This document shows positions 13,146 through 25,548 of a DNA stretch of 64,000 nucleotides, piece after piece; position 1 is the stretch's first letter; the number at the start of each line of letters is the position of its first letter. The notes under the pieces are model-generated. The model had not been told where the DNA came from, did no database searches, and worked only from the letters and a program-made list of their open reading frames with translations. Made by a program: the position numbers and the translations under genes. This DNA is from Chalara sp. BL73 (taxonomy: Eukaryota; Ascomycota; Leotiomycetes; Helotiales). The DNA is taken from assembly GCA_918026815.1 (NCBI GenBank), contig CAKJVC010000006.1, positions 496,001 through 560,000 of the forward strand. Direction: 5' to 3'.

Positions 13146-13498
13146 TGTGATGCCGGCTGCTTCTGGGAGACAATCAACATATCATTGGTGTTGTTTAAGG
13201 AAGCTGAAAAGCAAGGTGCATATGTAGGCACTCGTAAATTTATGTTGTTATAGCAAGTCCAGGCTGCCGAGGCTGCCCCATAGCTACAGAAGGGTTCCGC
13301 TTTTATCCATGGCACTAGCGCAAGGCTACGAGCTGTAGTCTTTGTTCTGGTGCAAAAATTACTGGCTATTTACTTCTAGCTTTTCTGTGCACGCTTAGGC
13401 TTGGCACTGGTACTTTTGAGAATTTATTAGTATGTTGCAAGATTTTTGGCGTTATAAACATTTCAATACGCTTAGTACTACTTTATTTAGTACAGCCG

Positions 13499-14131
13499 AT
13501 GTCCCCACCCAGACAGGGCTCGAAAGCGAATTGGCGACGAAGGCGACGACCCTTTCCTGTCTTAACCACCAAAGCGCTCGCAGCGCAAGTAACGTTGTTC
13601 CAATTCTATACAAGCGAGAAATGGAATCAAGACGCAAAAGTAAAGAAAGACAAACCCGCTCAGGCCGTTCTTGAGAGATGAAGAAAGACGGCCTCTCTAC
13701 CGCCGTCATTCTGCGTGGTGCCCAGTCATCGATTGTGGGCCCCAAAGAAGGCCTGACAACATCTGAGGAATTCATTAGGAATAAAGAGAACGGCGACGGG
13801 AACGCACTTATTACCTACCAATGGTGCCTTCTTCATTCTGGGCACAGACAATGACCTGGGGCCCGATTTCAAAAACTGCAAAAAAGCGCGCTGCTGCCTC
13901 CAGATAAGTACAAGGGCTACTTGTAAACGCACCCAGCGCGTACGCGGACCTCTACAAAACGTTTACGGCCAAGGACAGAACCTTTCTCACGTCTGGACCA
14001 GACTTGAAAAAGCCGGTTAGTACAACAATTTCGCCTTATGGCAAGGCTAAGACAGACGCCAGCCGGCTGCAATACCTCATCAATAGCCAAAACCTAGTTA
14101 ACAAATTAATACATAATTGTAACAATATAAT
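13499..14131 (+). pseudogene. Possible decayed coding sequence, origin unknown
   Basis: Three plus-strand stretches look coding but sit in different frames. A 60-codon frame from 13499 ends at a TGA that overlaps an ATG at 13678 (ATGA), which opens a 58-codon frame (MKKDGLSTAVILRGAQSS...). After stops and frame changes a third stretch at about 13936-14131 reads ADLYKTFTAKDRTFLTSGPD and on to a stop. No single set of splice sites was found that joins them cleanly. The protein is not recognised. This could be a decayed gene or element fragment, a gene with introns I failed to place, or chance. Confidence 0.28.
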
Positions 14132-14250
14132 AGAAACCTAACTTTATATATAGCTTTTATAAATAATATACCTATATAATTATTTATTATTTTTCACAGT
14201 TCTACAATTTTGCCAGTCACAATCATAATTTACCAATTCTACCACACTTG
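14090..14250. other. AT-rich block, TpA-rich
   Basis: Strikingly rich in TA/AT steps compared with flanking DNA, next to the broken frames. Consistent with, but not proof of, repeat-induced point mutation in an old repeat. Confidence 0.4.
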
Positions 14251-14536
14251 ATCTAAAATTTGAAATTGTGTATCTTAATCTTGGGCTTAGATCAAGAAAA
14301 ACTGACAGGAATACGACACAAAGTACACTGGTGATCTTTACTTGTATTCTACCGTCCTGTCACGACCTGTTATCACGTGTCTATAGACAGACGCGACCCT
14401 CCCTAGAGTTCACGCGCCTCACCGCCTTCTGTTTCAACATTCAATAATTCTGCCAGCCACGATCAACATCCCCTCCCACATCCTCACGTACGCATTGCGC
14501 AACCAATTCGTCCATACGTTTATACCTAGAAAGAAG

Positions 14537-15574
14537 ATGCCGCCGCGCAAAAGTGACGTTGCAAAGGTGACAGAAGGCGAGGATGGCGGAACACCAGCGA
14601 AAGAAAGCGCAGCTGCAAGGGACGGTGTGAATATCGAGGTATCTTTTTTCCCTCTGTTCCTTTCACTGTTTGCGCTCTCCCATATGTCAAACCGGGGAGT
14701 GGCATTGGAGCTTAGAAATGAGCATGTGCTTGAAATTAGAGTAGTGTGGCGAGCAAGGAAGACGGCTAATGGTGGTACAGGATTTGAATCTCCCAAAATC
14801 AATAGTGACTAGACTAGCAAAAGGCGTCCTCCCGCCCAATACCCAGATTCAAGGCAATGCCATGCTAGCTATGACGAAGAGCGCGACAGTGTTTATAAAT
14901 TATCTCACGAGCCAGTACGTCTCTCCTTCGAAGCATTCTGCACTTGCCAGCTGTGTTCGTCGCATATTGCGCAAAGCAATGAGGATGCGATAATTTGAGA
15001 AACTCAAGAAAATATACATGGTTGCTGACGAGAAGCAGCGCAAACGACAATGCAGCCTCCTCGAATCGCAAAACAATCGCACCGCAAGATGTCCTAAAAG
15101 CGCTCGACGAGCTCGAATTCCCAGATTTCAAGCCTAGACTCGAGGCTGAGTTGGCCAGTTCGTTTTCGCCCTTCCCCCTTCTCCTTTCCCTGGCGCGAGA
15201 ATTTTCGCTAACGCAAATCAGAATTCAACGAGAACCAAACCGACAAGCGGAATGCGTACCGCAAGAAGGTCGCCTCGGAGAAGGCATCAGGTAAACCGGC
15301 CTCGGATAACGAAGGGGAACATGAAGAGGCTGGGGGGCGGGAAGGGGAGCCCGCGGCCAAGAAAGCGAGGAGGGAGCCTGGCGTGGTGGAAGGGGAGAGT
15401 ATGGTTGGGCTAGGTGAGGAGGAAGGCGATGCCGAGGAAGAAGAACAGCAGGAGGATACGGAAGAAGAAGACGAGAATGAGGCGGAGGAGGAGAATCATG
15501 ACGATAGAGGAGAGGACGACGAAAGGAAGGAAGAGGAGGATGAGGCGATGGATAATGGGGAGGATAGCGATTAA
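14537..15574 (+). CDS. dpb4: DNA polymerase epsilon histone-fold subunit Dpb4
   Basis: Histone-fold subunit that pairs with Dpb3 in DNA polymerase epsilon and, in related complexes, in a chromatin remodeller; nuclear. Four exons (14537-14638, 14781-14914, 15039-15157, 15222-15574) over introns of 142, 124 and 64 bp give 235 residues. The histone fold is residues 35 to about 118: DLNLPKSIVTRLAKGVLPPN (helix 1), AMLAMTKSATVFINYLTSHA (helix 2, spanning the exon 2/3 splice) and TIAPQDVLKALDELEFPDF (helix 3). Family-typical KFNENQTDKRNAYRKKVA follows. The C-terminal 80 residues are almost all Glu/Asp. The length is within the range for fungal Dpb4, whose acidic tail varies. NF-YB and CHRAC subunits share the fold, but the tail favours Dpb4. 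Divergent from polymerase X and convergent with the Ssk2-type kinase. Confidence 0.92.
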
Positions 15575-16106
15575 GTCATTGGGTTTTTCACCGGCGAGGG
15601 AGGTTTGGTATCTACGGCGTGTATATATGGTGCATGGGAACTGGAGTTTTGGGGACCACGCTACTAAGGTAGCTTTCAGATGTTATAAAAAGCTCTCTTG
15701 TTATGCATGATTATAGTTATACATACTGGAAGATCACAATGCATATTCTTTTTCATATGAGAGCCATAAATATATCACAATAAGAAACGATCTCCAACTT
15801 TGCACTGGTCGCATTTAATGTTCGCATTAGACATTGGTATATTTTCTTCCTTCCAGGCCACTCATTATCTACACTAGCCGTTTGATCTTATCCCATGCCG
15901 ATAGTTTCAAACATACAACACGCTCCCTTCAGGCACAAACTCCGAAACGCTCCGCAATGATCCTCCATGCCCAAAAACGCTCCGTATGCTGCGCTATCAA
16001 TCAAAGCAATGTGATAACGCCTTTGCTCATCTTGAGCAATATAGTCTGATAAAATAATACAAAAGAATATAATTCCCTCTTCAAACGAGCTTCTGAGTCA
16101 AAGCAA
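15575..16106. other. Convergent 3' intergenic region
   Basis: Shared 3' flank of Dpb4 and the MAPKKK. AT-rich in places; no gene seen. Confidence 0.6.
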
Positions 16107-19100
16107 TCAGCTAATGCTGTTGCCCCTTCCACTCGAGGACGACCCAGCATCGCTAGGCGTGCTAGGCTCTTCGATAGATACTTGACTTTTGATACTCATA
16201 ATCCACTCATGCTGCAATAATTCCGCAGCCGATGCTCTCGTCTTTGGATCTCGGATAAAACACCTGGCTAAGAAATCAATTCCTTGCTGGCTGAGCTGAT
16301 CGGTAGACGGCAACTGTGGTGGATTGCCTTGGGCAATATTGTACATAATAGCCCATTCGTTGTCGAGTGAAGCCCATGGTCGTCGACCAGTCGCCATTTC
16401 GAGGATCACGCATCCAAGAGACCAGATATCCACTGCTCCTGCACGGCCAGGGTTCTCGCCTTTGATGACCTCTGGTGACATGTACATAGGAGTTCCAGTC
16501 ATCGACTTGTTTGCTTGGGCACCTGCTCCTGGTTTGGAGCCTGCGGCAACTAAGGTCTTACCTTGTCGAGCTATAACCTTTGCGGCGCCGAAGTCGACAT
16601 ATTTTATTACTCCGTTATGATTGAGAAGGATATCTGCAATGGGGTTAGTTAGTGTTCTAAGCGAAATGTGAAGGTGGAGAAATTACATACTTTCGGGTTT
16701 GATGTCACGATGCACGATGCCACTTTCATGAAGGTAAGCTAGACCTTCAAGCAACTGAAGCGCGTACACCATTATTACCGTCTCGTCCTCAATCCGCCCA
16801 TGTTCTAGTAGGCCAGCCAAAGAACCGCCAGAGCAGTATTCCATGAATATGTAGACCTTGTCCCGATGAACCTCGATTCCATGATATGATACCACGTTTG
16901 GATGATCCAGGACTTCGAGCACATTCATTTCGTCCTTAATCTGATTCGCAATCGTAGGAATAAGCGAGGGATCTTGGAGGCGAATCTCTTTAACAGCTAG
17001 TAAGTGACCAGAGTCTAGGTTGATCGCAGCATAAACAGAACCAAACGTGCCACCACCAACGAATTGACCTTGCTGCCAGCGCATGTTGACGTTAGAAGCA
17101 GAAGATGATAGATATGTGAGTGATCGATCCGCCTCGTTCGAGTCCTCCAATACTCGTCCTAATGCCTGTCGTTCAGCTTCCCGCTCTTTTCGGGCATCGT
17201 CTAGATTTGCCAATTGCTGCAGTCTTTGCTCGAGGATATATCTTGCAGACCCCTCATCATCCAGCATCCGGCTTACATCCATCTTCCTAAATTGGCCGGC
17301 AATGGCTGCGACTCTCTGCTTTTCAGCTTGAGCTGCTAGCGTTGACTTTGCACCCATGATATCGAAGTGAGAGATCAAGAGAGACATACACCCTGCAACT
17401 TTGGCCCGGAGTTTCGCATATTCATCTTCGCCGAGAGCCAAGATGTGTTGTCCCTGGGTCATAACCATTGCAAATTCCAGAGCAATAACTGCCCATCTGA
17501 ATGTCTTCCGATCAACAGCGTTGCAATCATCACAGATGAAGCTGACCCAATCTAGGGCTAATTTAGTGAGCTTGATATTATTCATCTGCTTGCGGTTTCG
17601 GTCCATGTAAAGCAAAGATCTCTGCCCAAGCTCTGTTGCAAAAATGAAGAAAGTCTGGATGAGCTCTTGACATTCTAAGCCTTTAGTTTGTTTCCGCACA
17701 ATCTCAACACTATCCATAATCAAATTTGATAGTCTGTAAACGACCTTCTTAATCTCAGTTAACTTAATATTGACCTTCTTCAGATTTGACCTTTGCTCAA
17801 CGACCATATCCAAGTGCATGTCAATTGACTCTAAAAATGCTAATCGAGCATTTGCTAGCCGGGCTTGAGATCCATCTGCGATTAATCGCAAATGCCCAAT
17901 CTTCACATCCGTCGTTGGATCTCTGATATTGGCCTCAACCTGCCGCCCATCCCAAGGGATCTGATTCTCGGGCCGAAGAACTAATATATATGGGTTTGTC
18001 GGATCTTCCGGAGCTTCTTCTGAATGGTAGCATGTACCAAGGATGGACTGTATGTCTTGAGGCCGATTATACAGCGATGGAGAAGCGATTAAGAAAATGC
18101 CCTCATGCTCAATGCTGGCAGTGTAGACTAAAAAGTGACCGGTTTCGATAAGTCTCGAATAGAGATGCTCCAAGCCATCTCTCCTCATAGAAATACTAAA
18201 ATCTGTTGAGTTTTCGAAACGATCGCTGAGAACCCTGGAAAATCTTTGCAACATACGCTGTCGCACGCGGACGGAGTCGAGACTCTGCTTATATCGTTTA
18301 GTCATCTCAGCCGCAGTCTCTTTCGCCTTTCTATGAAGCTCCTTCTCATACGTTTGGCTAAGTCGATGAAATGCCTTATGAGTGAGCGAACTGAATTGCT
18401 CAGCCACCTCAATATCTCCACCCTGTAAATGTCGTCCGATCTCGTTCGAGAAGTTCCATTCCTGCTCCAAAACCTCAGCCTCTTTGAAAGTGTTTTTGTT
18501 ACCACCTAGCTTCCAGTTCAACATCTTGAAGTAGAACTTCAGAGCATCTAGAACCACTTGATCAAAGGATTCGTCAATACAAGGAGGAAGATCCCATCCT
18601 GGCTCTGATTGACATATGAGCATGTACTCTGACTTAATCTGGATACCGAGCTTCAACAGGATTTGAAATTGTGTAATCATCTGGTCCATCATCATCCCGC
18701 TCTTCTGTGCTGATTCCTTCATCTTACGAGCATATTGCAGCCGAACCTTGATGATCTCCTCAATCAATCTTGAAGGGAAGTTGAGAAGTGTTAAGAGCTC
18801 CTCAATGTAAGGTGGCAGATGGCGCTTAGCAAAGGCTTCCGAGTTCTCGATCAAAGTGCTCTTGGCTTTCAGAATGACTTTAGATACACCGATCAGGATG
18901 CTCTTATCACCTTGCAGCGAACGCAAACCATCCTGCTTCAAGAGACGCTCGATGAACGAAGATTCATCTGTAAGTCTGTGTTCTGTAGGTGAAGCATCGA
19001 TCTTCTTGTTGAAGTCCAGTTCGGGATTTGCGACCCAGTTTTGCAGAATGTTTAGCTGCGTGTTGATCAGCTCTGTGGTGTTGTGCCATGATATAACCGC

Positions 19101-20186
19101 ATCGCATGTAGCACGATACTGGGGAGAAGCTGCGATCTTATTTGAATTTTGCAGCGCCAAGCGTGTTGGGTAAAGGCTTTCGACTTTTTCGATCTTCTTG
19201 ACAATATCTCGGACCTGGTCCATGGGCGACTTCCCTGCCTCGCTTACGCCTTGAACCTGAAAGTTCACAATCTCATCTAAGAGAGTGTCTAGTGTAGCCC
19301 GGGTGTCATCAATAATCCTTCGCTGCGCAGCAAGCGTGCGCCCGCATATCTTGGATCGGACCCCGAGCCATATCTCGGCATGCTTGTTCTCTCCCTGCTT
19401 GTCTGATGCCCCAATCAACCGCTTCTTTTCTTGCCTCACAACGTCTCCTGTCAAGACCGATGCAAGCATTCCATGCCATTCCAAGCGTTCTCGATTTGCT
19501 GGGTCCTTCAGGTCCTCGTCCGTAGGTTGGATATCATCATTTCCATAGAACATCAGCGTCTCCTGGTCGTAGGGATCGTTATCGAAATGCATCTCTGTCG
19601 CTGATTCATCCTCGCTATCTGAGCCCGTGCCATATCCTATGCTCGGTGTATACGGCTCGAAATATTCCGTCGGTTGATCTTGTTGCAGACGCTGCATGTA
19701 TGCCTTTTCTTGTGTGCGATATGAAATGTTTAGATCCCTACCATATCTCGACGCTGAGCCGGATCGATTGCGATCTGCGATGGAGATGTATGGAGGTTGT
19801 CCCGGCCGCCGTGCTGGCGCATATGTGTTGGAAGGTGTTCGGGCTGGGCCAGTAGGCCTTTGTGGCCGAGACGCCCCATTAAGGGAGGATGCATTTGCGT
19901 AGTTGCCATTATTTGCACTTGAGTGACTTCGCAGACTAGAGGTCATACTGCTCATGCTAAGGATCTGCGGACGAGGTTCTAGCGAGCTGAAGGAGCCGTT
20001 GTGCTGAGTATGCCTTGGATCAACAGCAAGCAAATCAAGATCCTGTGAGCCTCCAGATGAGCCCGAGTCGCCCGAGTCGATTGTTTGTATATGTGGACGC
20101 TCCATGACTCTGGGCAATTTGATGTCTATGGTGTGATCCTCATTCACGTTGAACCGTACGGAGCGGGAAGAAAGGTCAACACTCAT
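16107..20186 (-). CDS. MAPKKK of the HOG osmostress pathway (Ssk2/SskB/OS-4 type)
   Basis: Serine/threonine MAPKK kinase that receives the Ssk1 response-regulator signal and phosphorylates the Pbs2-type MAPKK in osmotic and fungicide stress signalling. Two exons (16691-20186, 16107-16633) over a 57-bp intron (GTATGT...CAG, CACTAAC branch site) give 1340 residues. The first 150-200 residues are Ser-rich and disordered. A long helical region (about 220-1030, with FKEAEVLEQEWNFSNEIGRH) is the characteristic Ssk2/MEKK4 regulatory part. The kinase domain runs about 1037-1310: Gly loop GGGTFGSVY, Lys1066 in AVKEIR, catalytic HRDIKPEN with Asp1161, DFG at 1179-1181, activation segment KSMTGTPMYMSPEV. 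The intron falls inside the catalytic loop codon for Asn1166. All catalytic residues are intact. Divergent from Sld3. Confidence 0.95.
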
Positions 20187-21510
20187 GGTGCAGAATCTCC
20201 TCCTTCAAAGCGATCTTGGAAGTAGATTGCTTTCGCTAGCGCATGGAAGTGGAACAGGGGGGGGGGGGAGAAGAAGAAGCGAAATGGAGGGTTTTGCCGT
20301 GAAGATTCTACAAGACTGTTGATGTTAGCATGAAGACAACATTGATTAATAGTTATTGCTATAGAGGCACTAGATGCCGCGAAATGTAAATGAAGGAGAA
20401 TGAAGGAGGTTTTAGTGTACCTAGGTACGGAATTGATGAGCAAGCTGCAGCGAATGGTTGATCAGCATACGCGAAGCTCTAGGTCTCTTCGTTCTGGGGT
20501 GGTCGAGCTTGACAACGCTAAACCGGAGCCAGTTCCGGGGGGCATATAGTTAAGTTTAACGCGAGGGAGGGGTTTTTTTTTTCAATTATTCGATGAGGAC
20601 ATGACTTATAGGATGTGCTGAAAAGTAGTGTGCAAGAGAGAGGAGGTTATTGTAGATATATGCTGAACATGAATGACTCTCAAAAGAAATCACCCTGATT
20701 GAGTCATCAATTGCAAGTATTATAGGTTATTCTTTTTACATTATAGAACAGTAGCTCTTTTCGCCAAGAATGGCAATCTTCAAAGTTTCCCCTAACCACT
20801 CACATGCCATTTCCCCCCGGTCCAGATCTACAGACGCGTTGTCCTTCGCCACAGTGGCGGAGAGGCAGCTCCTCATCCAATTAGGGCGAATTGGATCTGT
20901 GAAAGCTTGGTTATCAAAAGGCTTGGGAAAAGCTACGAGGCCGGTTCGATAGGCTGCGTCAATTCAGGGAAACTGGCTGGGAGCAAACCTGGACATGCAG
21001 GAAGTCCAAGATGAGATGTCGTCCTCAAGCTTGAAGGATAGCGCGGAGTAGCTTGTTAATAGGAGCATGATTAATGGTACAGTATTCAGATATGGGTCTA
21101 TGCACCAATCTCAGTGACAACACACCGGATCTCACACCTGATATCATCGATTGGAGGGAAGAATTATTGCATGAAATTCTTATTGAGATAAGCAGGGAGG
21201 TAATGCAGCCTTGTATTCAGACTGGACTTATCAAATATATATCAAGTATTCATGTGCACGTATCAAACGCCAAGCCCAATTTTCCTGCAAATCATTTGAA
21301 GCGTGAACATTTTTTATCCATTCCCCGGGTGTGGCAGAGAAAAAGCGGGGAACCTCAAAGTCGCGTTCCACCAACATCATCTTCCAGTTTATATATGCCA
21401 GATTCAGTATTGGATACCTTCCGCCAACATCCATTTACTCTTTCTGAGACCAATTGAGGCTCATATATTGATTACGCCCTCATGATACAACTTATAAATA
21501 TCCAGGAGAT
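20187..21510. other. Divergent intergenic region between Ssk2-type kinase and Sld3
   Basis: 1.3 kb with a G run of 12 at 20257-20268 just upstream of the kinase ATG and a T run near 20573-20582. ORFs around 21074-21457 have no recognisable content and no splice link to Sld3. Confidence 0.55.
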
Positions 21511-24446
21511 ATGTTTAGCCAACATGATTCTCCGCCATCAGACGCGTCCCAAACGCGTCAGGCCTTGACACCCCTCTCAGGCAGCTCCGTCAATGGCGAT
21601 TATTCTTCTGTGGTTCCGAGCAAGAAGCGAAAGAGGGATGAAGGCGCAATGGAAGATTTGCTGAATGATCCTTTTGTAGTCAAGGTTCGCAGTATGCTAT
21701 CAATTCTTGGAGCGATGCTTAACATGCATATAGCCATACCCACCAGGCGAGTCTTCCCGGCCGCGGAAACTCCAGCCGTTGGTAATGCTGCCTCGATCCC
21801 ACCTACCATTGTCGGCTCTCGATATCACATCATCTTCACATCCTTTGCCAAGATCACGACTATTCGAAGCAGAGGTCAAAATCCTAGACTTGGAAGAGAG
21901 GATGGGGAATCAGCCAATGGTGCTCATAGCAAGACTCGATGACGGAATGGCTCTATATGCAGTAGAGCGACAAGATCGTGGACTTTATGTGTTATGCCAG
22001 CTCGGATCATGGGTCAACTTGCAACAGTTACGGGCTACTGCAGTTGTCTCAAGGCAGGAAGTCAAGGCACTAGAGAAGAGCTTTGCATCTGGTACCTTCC
22101 CAATTGCGTCTGCAGCTACTGCAGAATCTATTCATCAAAGCAAGAAGAAACGTCTAGCCATTGAAGCTGTCCAGCGAATGGTAAAGCGCCCGACTACCGA
22201 ATCATTAAAGGAAAGCCAGCCGGCAGTGACTCGGCCAGAGACTATTCCGATTACACAGCTAGAATCATCAATAGCACGGCCCTCCGAATTACCTGTGGAG
22301 GGGGCCATTAACCCGTCATCAGCTTCCGAACATTTTGATAATGTCCGCAATCACTATTTCGAGGCATTGTATCTTTCCAAGGTAGGTGCCTTCTCTTGAC
22401 CCTTAGCGCGGCTCCAACTCAATATATTTAGGTTTCCCTAGCATATTTTGCTAAAGGCCCTCTGTCACGGGCTCGTGCCGCTTTTCATTTGGACTATGAT
22501 TCCACACTGGACATGAACGAATACATCGCTTTTCTAGAAAGTCTTGTTTTTTCCACAACTCTCATAGATAAAAAGTATAAGGAGGGCATTCCTACATGCC
22601 TTTCAGAATTTGACCTCCACGATCTTAGTGCAGATGACGTGAAAGCTAACGAGAAAGCCAAGAAAAGGAAAAGTAATAAGAGACTGAAGCCTGGAAAAAC
22701 TGGACTATATCCTCAGGAGCAGACACTTATTCGGAAATGGTGGGCTGCCCAAGATGAGGAAGCCGACTCTGGTGCACCAGGTTCCTCTCGAGATGTAATC
22801 AAAAAGGCTCGCATATCTCAACTACGAATACGAGAAATCCAACTGCAGATAATAGTCATTCTTGAAGCACTTGCACTCCAGCCGCTATCCTTGGCTCCAG
22901 AGACTATCGGAGAGAGCTTGCCAGCTGCCCTACCATCAGATCCCAGTGACAAGGCGAAGGAGAAGCCTGTAAAAACAAAGAAACTAGATTTGAAAACACA
23001 GATTGATGTTCTAGTTGAACGACTCTGCATCTATGAGTCTACCGATTTTGCAGCGACAGACACTCCAGTTGAGCGGCTATCTGCTCTGGATGAGAAGTTT
23101 GATGGCTCTAACAAAGTACCCAAGCAGAGTGACAATATTTTGAGTGATTTCTGCGTGGATATAATTATTCCTTTGTAAGTGGTTGTGCCTTTCCTCGTAC
23201 TTAGTCTCGCTAATAATTCGCAGTTTTAGTTCACGTCTGCCTGAGCTATGTGCCACCATCAACCGTAAACTGGGTGGCCCGGTCCCTGCTTCTCCTCCGA
23301 AGCCAAAATTGTCGAAGTCTTCTAGCTTTTCTGGTGTCCTTTCTCGCCCTGGCGCTGCTACCAAGCGTCCCATTCCCGAAAAACCTCGTCGTAGCCTTCA
23401 GCGAGTTTTGACTGATGACCGGGAGCGGAGAAGTGGATCACTTGGACTTGGAAACCTACCCTCACTGAGACGGTCTATGACAATGCCAATCAAACGAGAG
23501 GGAAGTGAGGCTCCATCGCTGTCAGGTATTCCAGCTGCCGATTCCCAGCCATTCCATGGAGACAGGAAAGGCATCCTAGCCTCAAAGCACTTCTCCCGCA
23601 GAGAGGTCGATATGACGAAACTTGTTCGAGAGCCTAGTGCAAAAGCATTGAAGGAAGAGAAGGTTGCTGCAGAACTCAAAAATGCTATCGCGGCGCTCAA
23701 GAAGCCTAATCGAGAACTAGCTGGAAGAGATCTGGCAGAGACTGCTGAGAAGCGAGCTGGCCCAACCCCGAAAGGCAAAAGTAAGATACTAGCGGCAGTT
23801 TTTACATGTCTTGGTGCTAATTATCTTAGAATCCAAGAAGCCAGTCAGAAATCCGCTTTTTCAAGGACTCCAGGTCACTGCAACCCCTCGAACCGACCGA
23901 CAGAAGGATATGTTTGGTAGTTCAAAACGACTAAAGCTACCGAGAATGGAAGACGAAATGGCAGCGACTGCGCTGCCATCATCAAGTGCAGGAAGAGTTC
24001 CGCAATCGGTGGTCCGGCCTCCACGGGAAATTACCAGAAATCCTCTTTTTGACTCCGTCGTGCAGGCGACACCTTCCCGGAAATCTTCAATATCTAAACC
24101 TGCACAATCTACTAAATTTTTGGACGTCCTGGTCCCAGATCACGGTGCCTTGTTACCCTCATCACCACTGCAGCAACGCCGCTCGAGCATACAGCACTAC
24201 GGTATCATTCCAGATTCAAGTGTCAGAGTATCGTTCGACGCATCGAAGACAGAGATCCAAGAGACTCCGCTAAAGAAGAGATCAGCATCAATGGTACATA
24301 ACCTGCCTAGTACTGCGAATTCTATGGGTAACAAGGAAAACGTAGTGGCAGTACCAACAGAAGAGGCGACTCAACAATCAGGCAATACAACAGATAATAT
24401 CTACAAAGACTTAGGATGGGATGACTATGATGATGAATTAGCATGA
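21511..24446 (+). CDS. sld3: DNA replication initiation factor Sld3
   Basis: Origin-firing factor that brings Cdc45 to the loaded helicase and, once phosphorylated by CDK, binds Dpb11; nuclear. Five exons (21511-21684, 21734-22381, 22432-23174, 23224-23780, 23830-24446) over four introns of 49-50 bp give 912 residues. The central region has signatures of the fungal Sld3/Treslin domain: PLVMLPRSHLPLSALD, LFEAEVKILDLEERMG, and TGLYPQEQTLIRKWW near residue 400. The Lys-rich N-terminus (KKRKRDE) is a likely nuclear signal. The C-terminal third has several CDK-type S/T-P sites (TATPRTDR, VQATPSRK, SSPLQQRR, QETPLKKR), as expected for Dpb11 binding. Intron 1 has an unusual GTTCGC donor. The ATG is the only in-frame start before the KKRKRD segment. 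Confidence 0.9.
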
Positions 24447-25548
24447 ACAGCATTTGGAAGGAGTAATTGATAGAGATTAGCATTAAGCGCATTTGCATGG
24501 AGTACTGGCCAGAGAAGGCGGAATAATGAGTATTATGATGGAACGCAAAAGCATTACAATGAGGCATAGCGACGGCGTACAGATTCAATTTTGGGCGAGA
24601 ACGCTTTAGGCATTGCATAGTATGGGCATAGCACGTGGGATAAGAAAGTTCTCTGGCTTGGGACTAGTTAGATCGAGCCATTATCATCAAATCCAGAACT
24701 GAATTAGTTAACATCCGTCCGTCCGTCCGCATCACGTATGGGCATATTCCATCCGGGGAAGTATATGAGAACAGGCAGAACTTCTGGACTCCTTCTTCGA
24801 GAAGGAAAATCCCCACTAAAAATCCCACTTGGCATGCAATAGGCAGACAATGCGTGGCTGGATAGAGTCATTATCAGATCAAATAAGCAGCTCGTAGCTG
24901 CAGGGCAAGGATTGATTTGCACCACTGCCGAATTCCGCCTCAAGCTGCAGCCAAGCAGAGACCCCGTCGCGGGATATGATCAACAGGCGGACTGATCTGC
25001 GGTGGAACGGTATATCTGAAGCGTTTATACGACGAGGCGAGAATGTTGGGGTGCGTCGGCCGGTTAGTCGCTTTGGGGAAGATGGCCTTCTGACGATGCC
25101 TCCCTCCATCATCGTCCTTTTTAAAGTTTTGCTCCCATCTCCCCAAGCCCTTTTTTGCCAGGTAGGAGGGCATGAACTTTTGGAATTTGGAAACGCGCAA
25201 AAACCATCAAGACCGCGAGAAGTTGTTGTGCAGCGGTGGACTAAATCTCAGTATCTTGGCACCTTCCACTTCAAGATGTTTTCTCGACCTTTGTTTCCGT
25301 GAGCCAAGTCTCCAAGATTAAATCAACCCTGCACAACCCAGCATACCCCATTGTGTTGTATGTATCGTATGTATCCAGGTAGCATCGACTTTCCGTCCCA
25401 TCGCACATTACATCAACATCCATGCCGATGGCAAATCTTGGTGTAACAAAATATATAAAAACAATGCTTCCGTTCACATTCACTTTCACCAACCCAACCA
25501 GGTTCACCAATCTATTCCCCCCCCCGTGGCATCCCTAATCAGACCAAG
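24447..25548. other. Intergenic, promoter side of the M28 peptidase
   Basis: No supported gene. A short (TCCG)n tract lies near 24716-24730. Confidence 0.6.

Larger units (their letters stand above)
13146..14536. other. Divergent intergenic region with relict sequence
   Basis: Lies between polymerase X (minus) and Dpb4 (plus). The first part is ordinary; 13432-14090 carries broken coding-like frames and 14090-14250 is very AT-rich (both listed separately). Confidence 0.6.
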
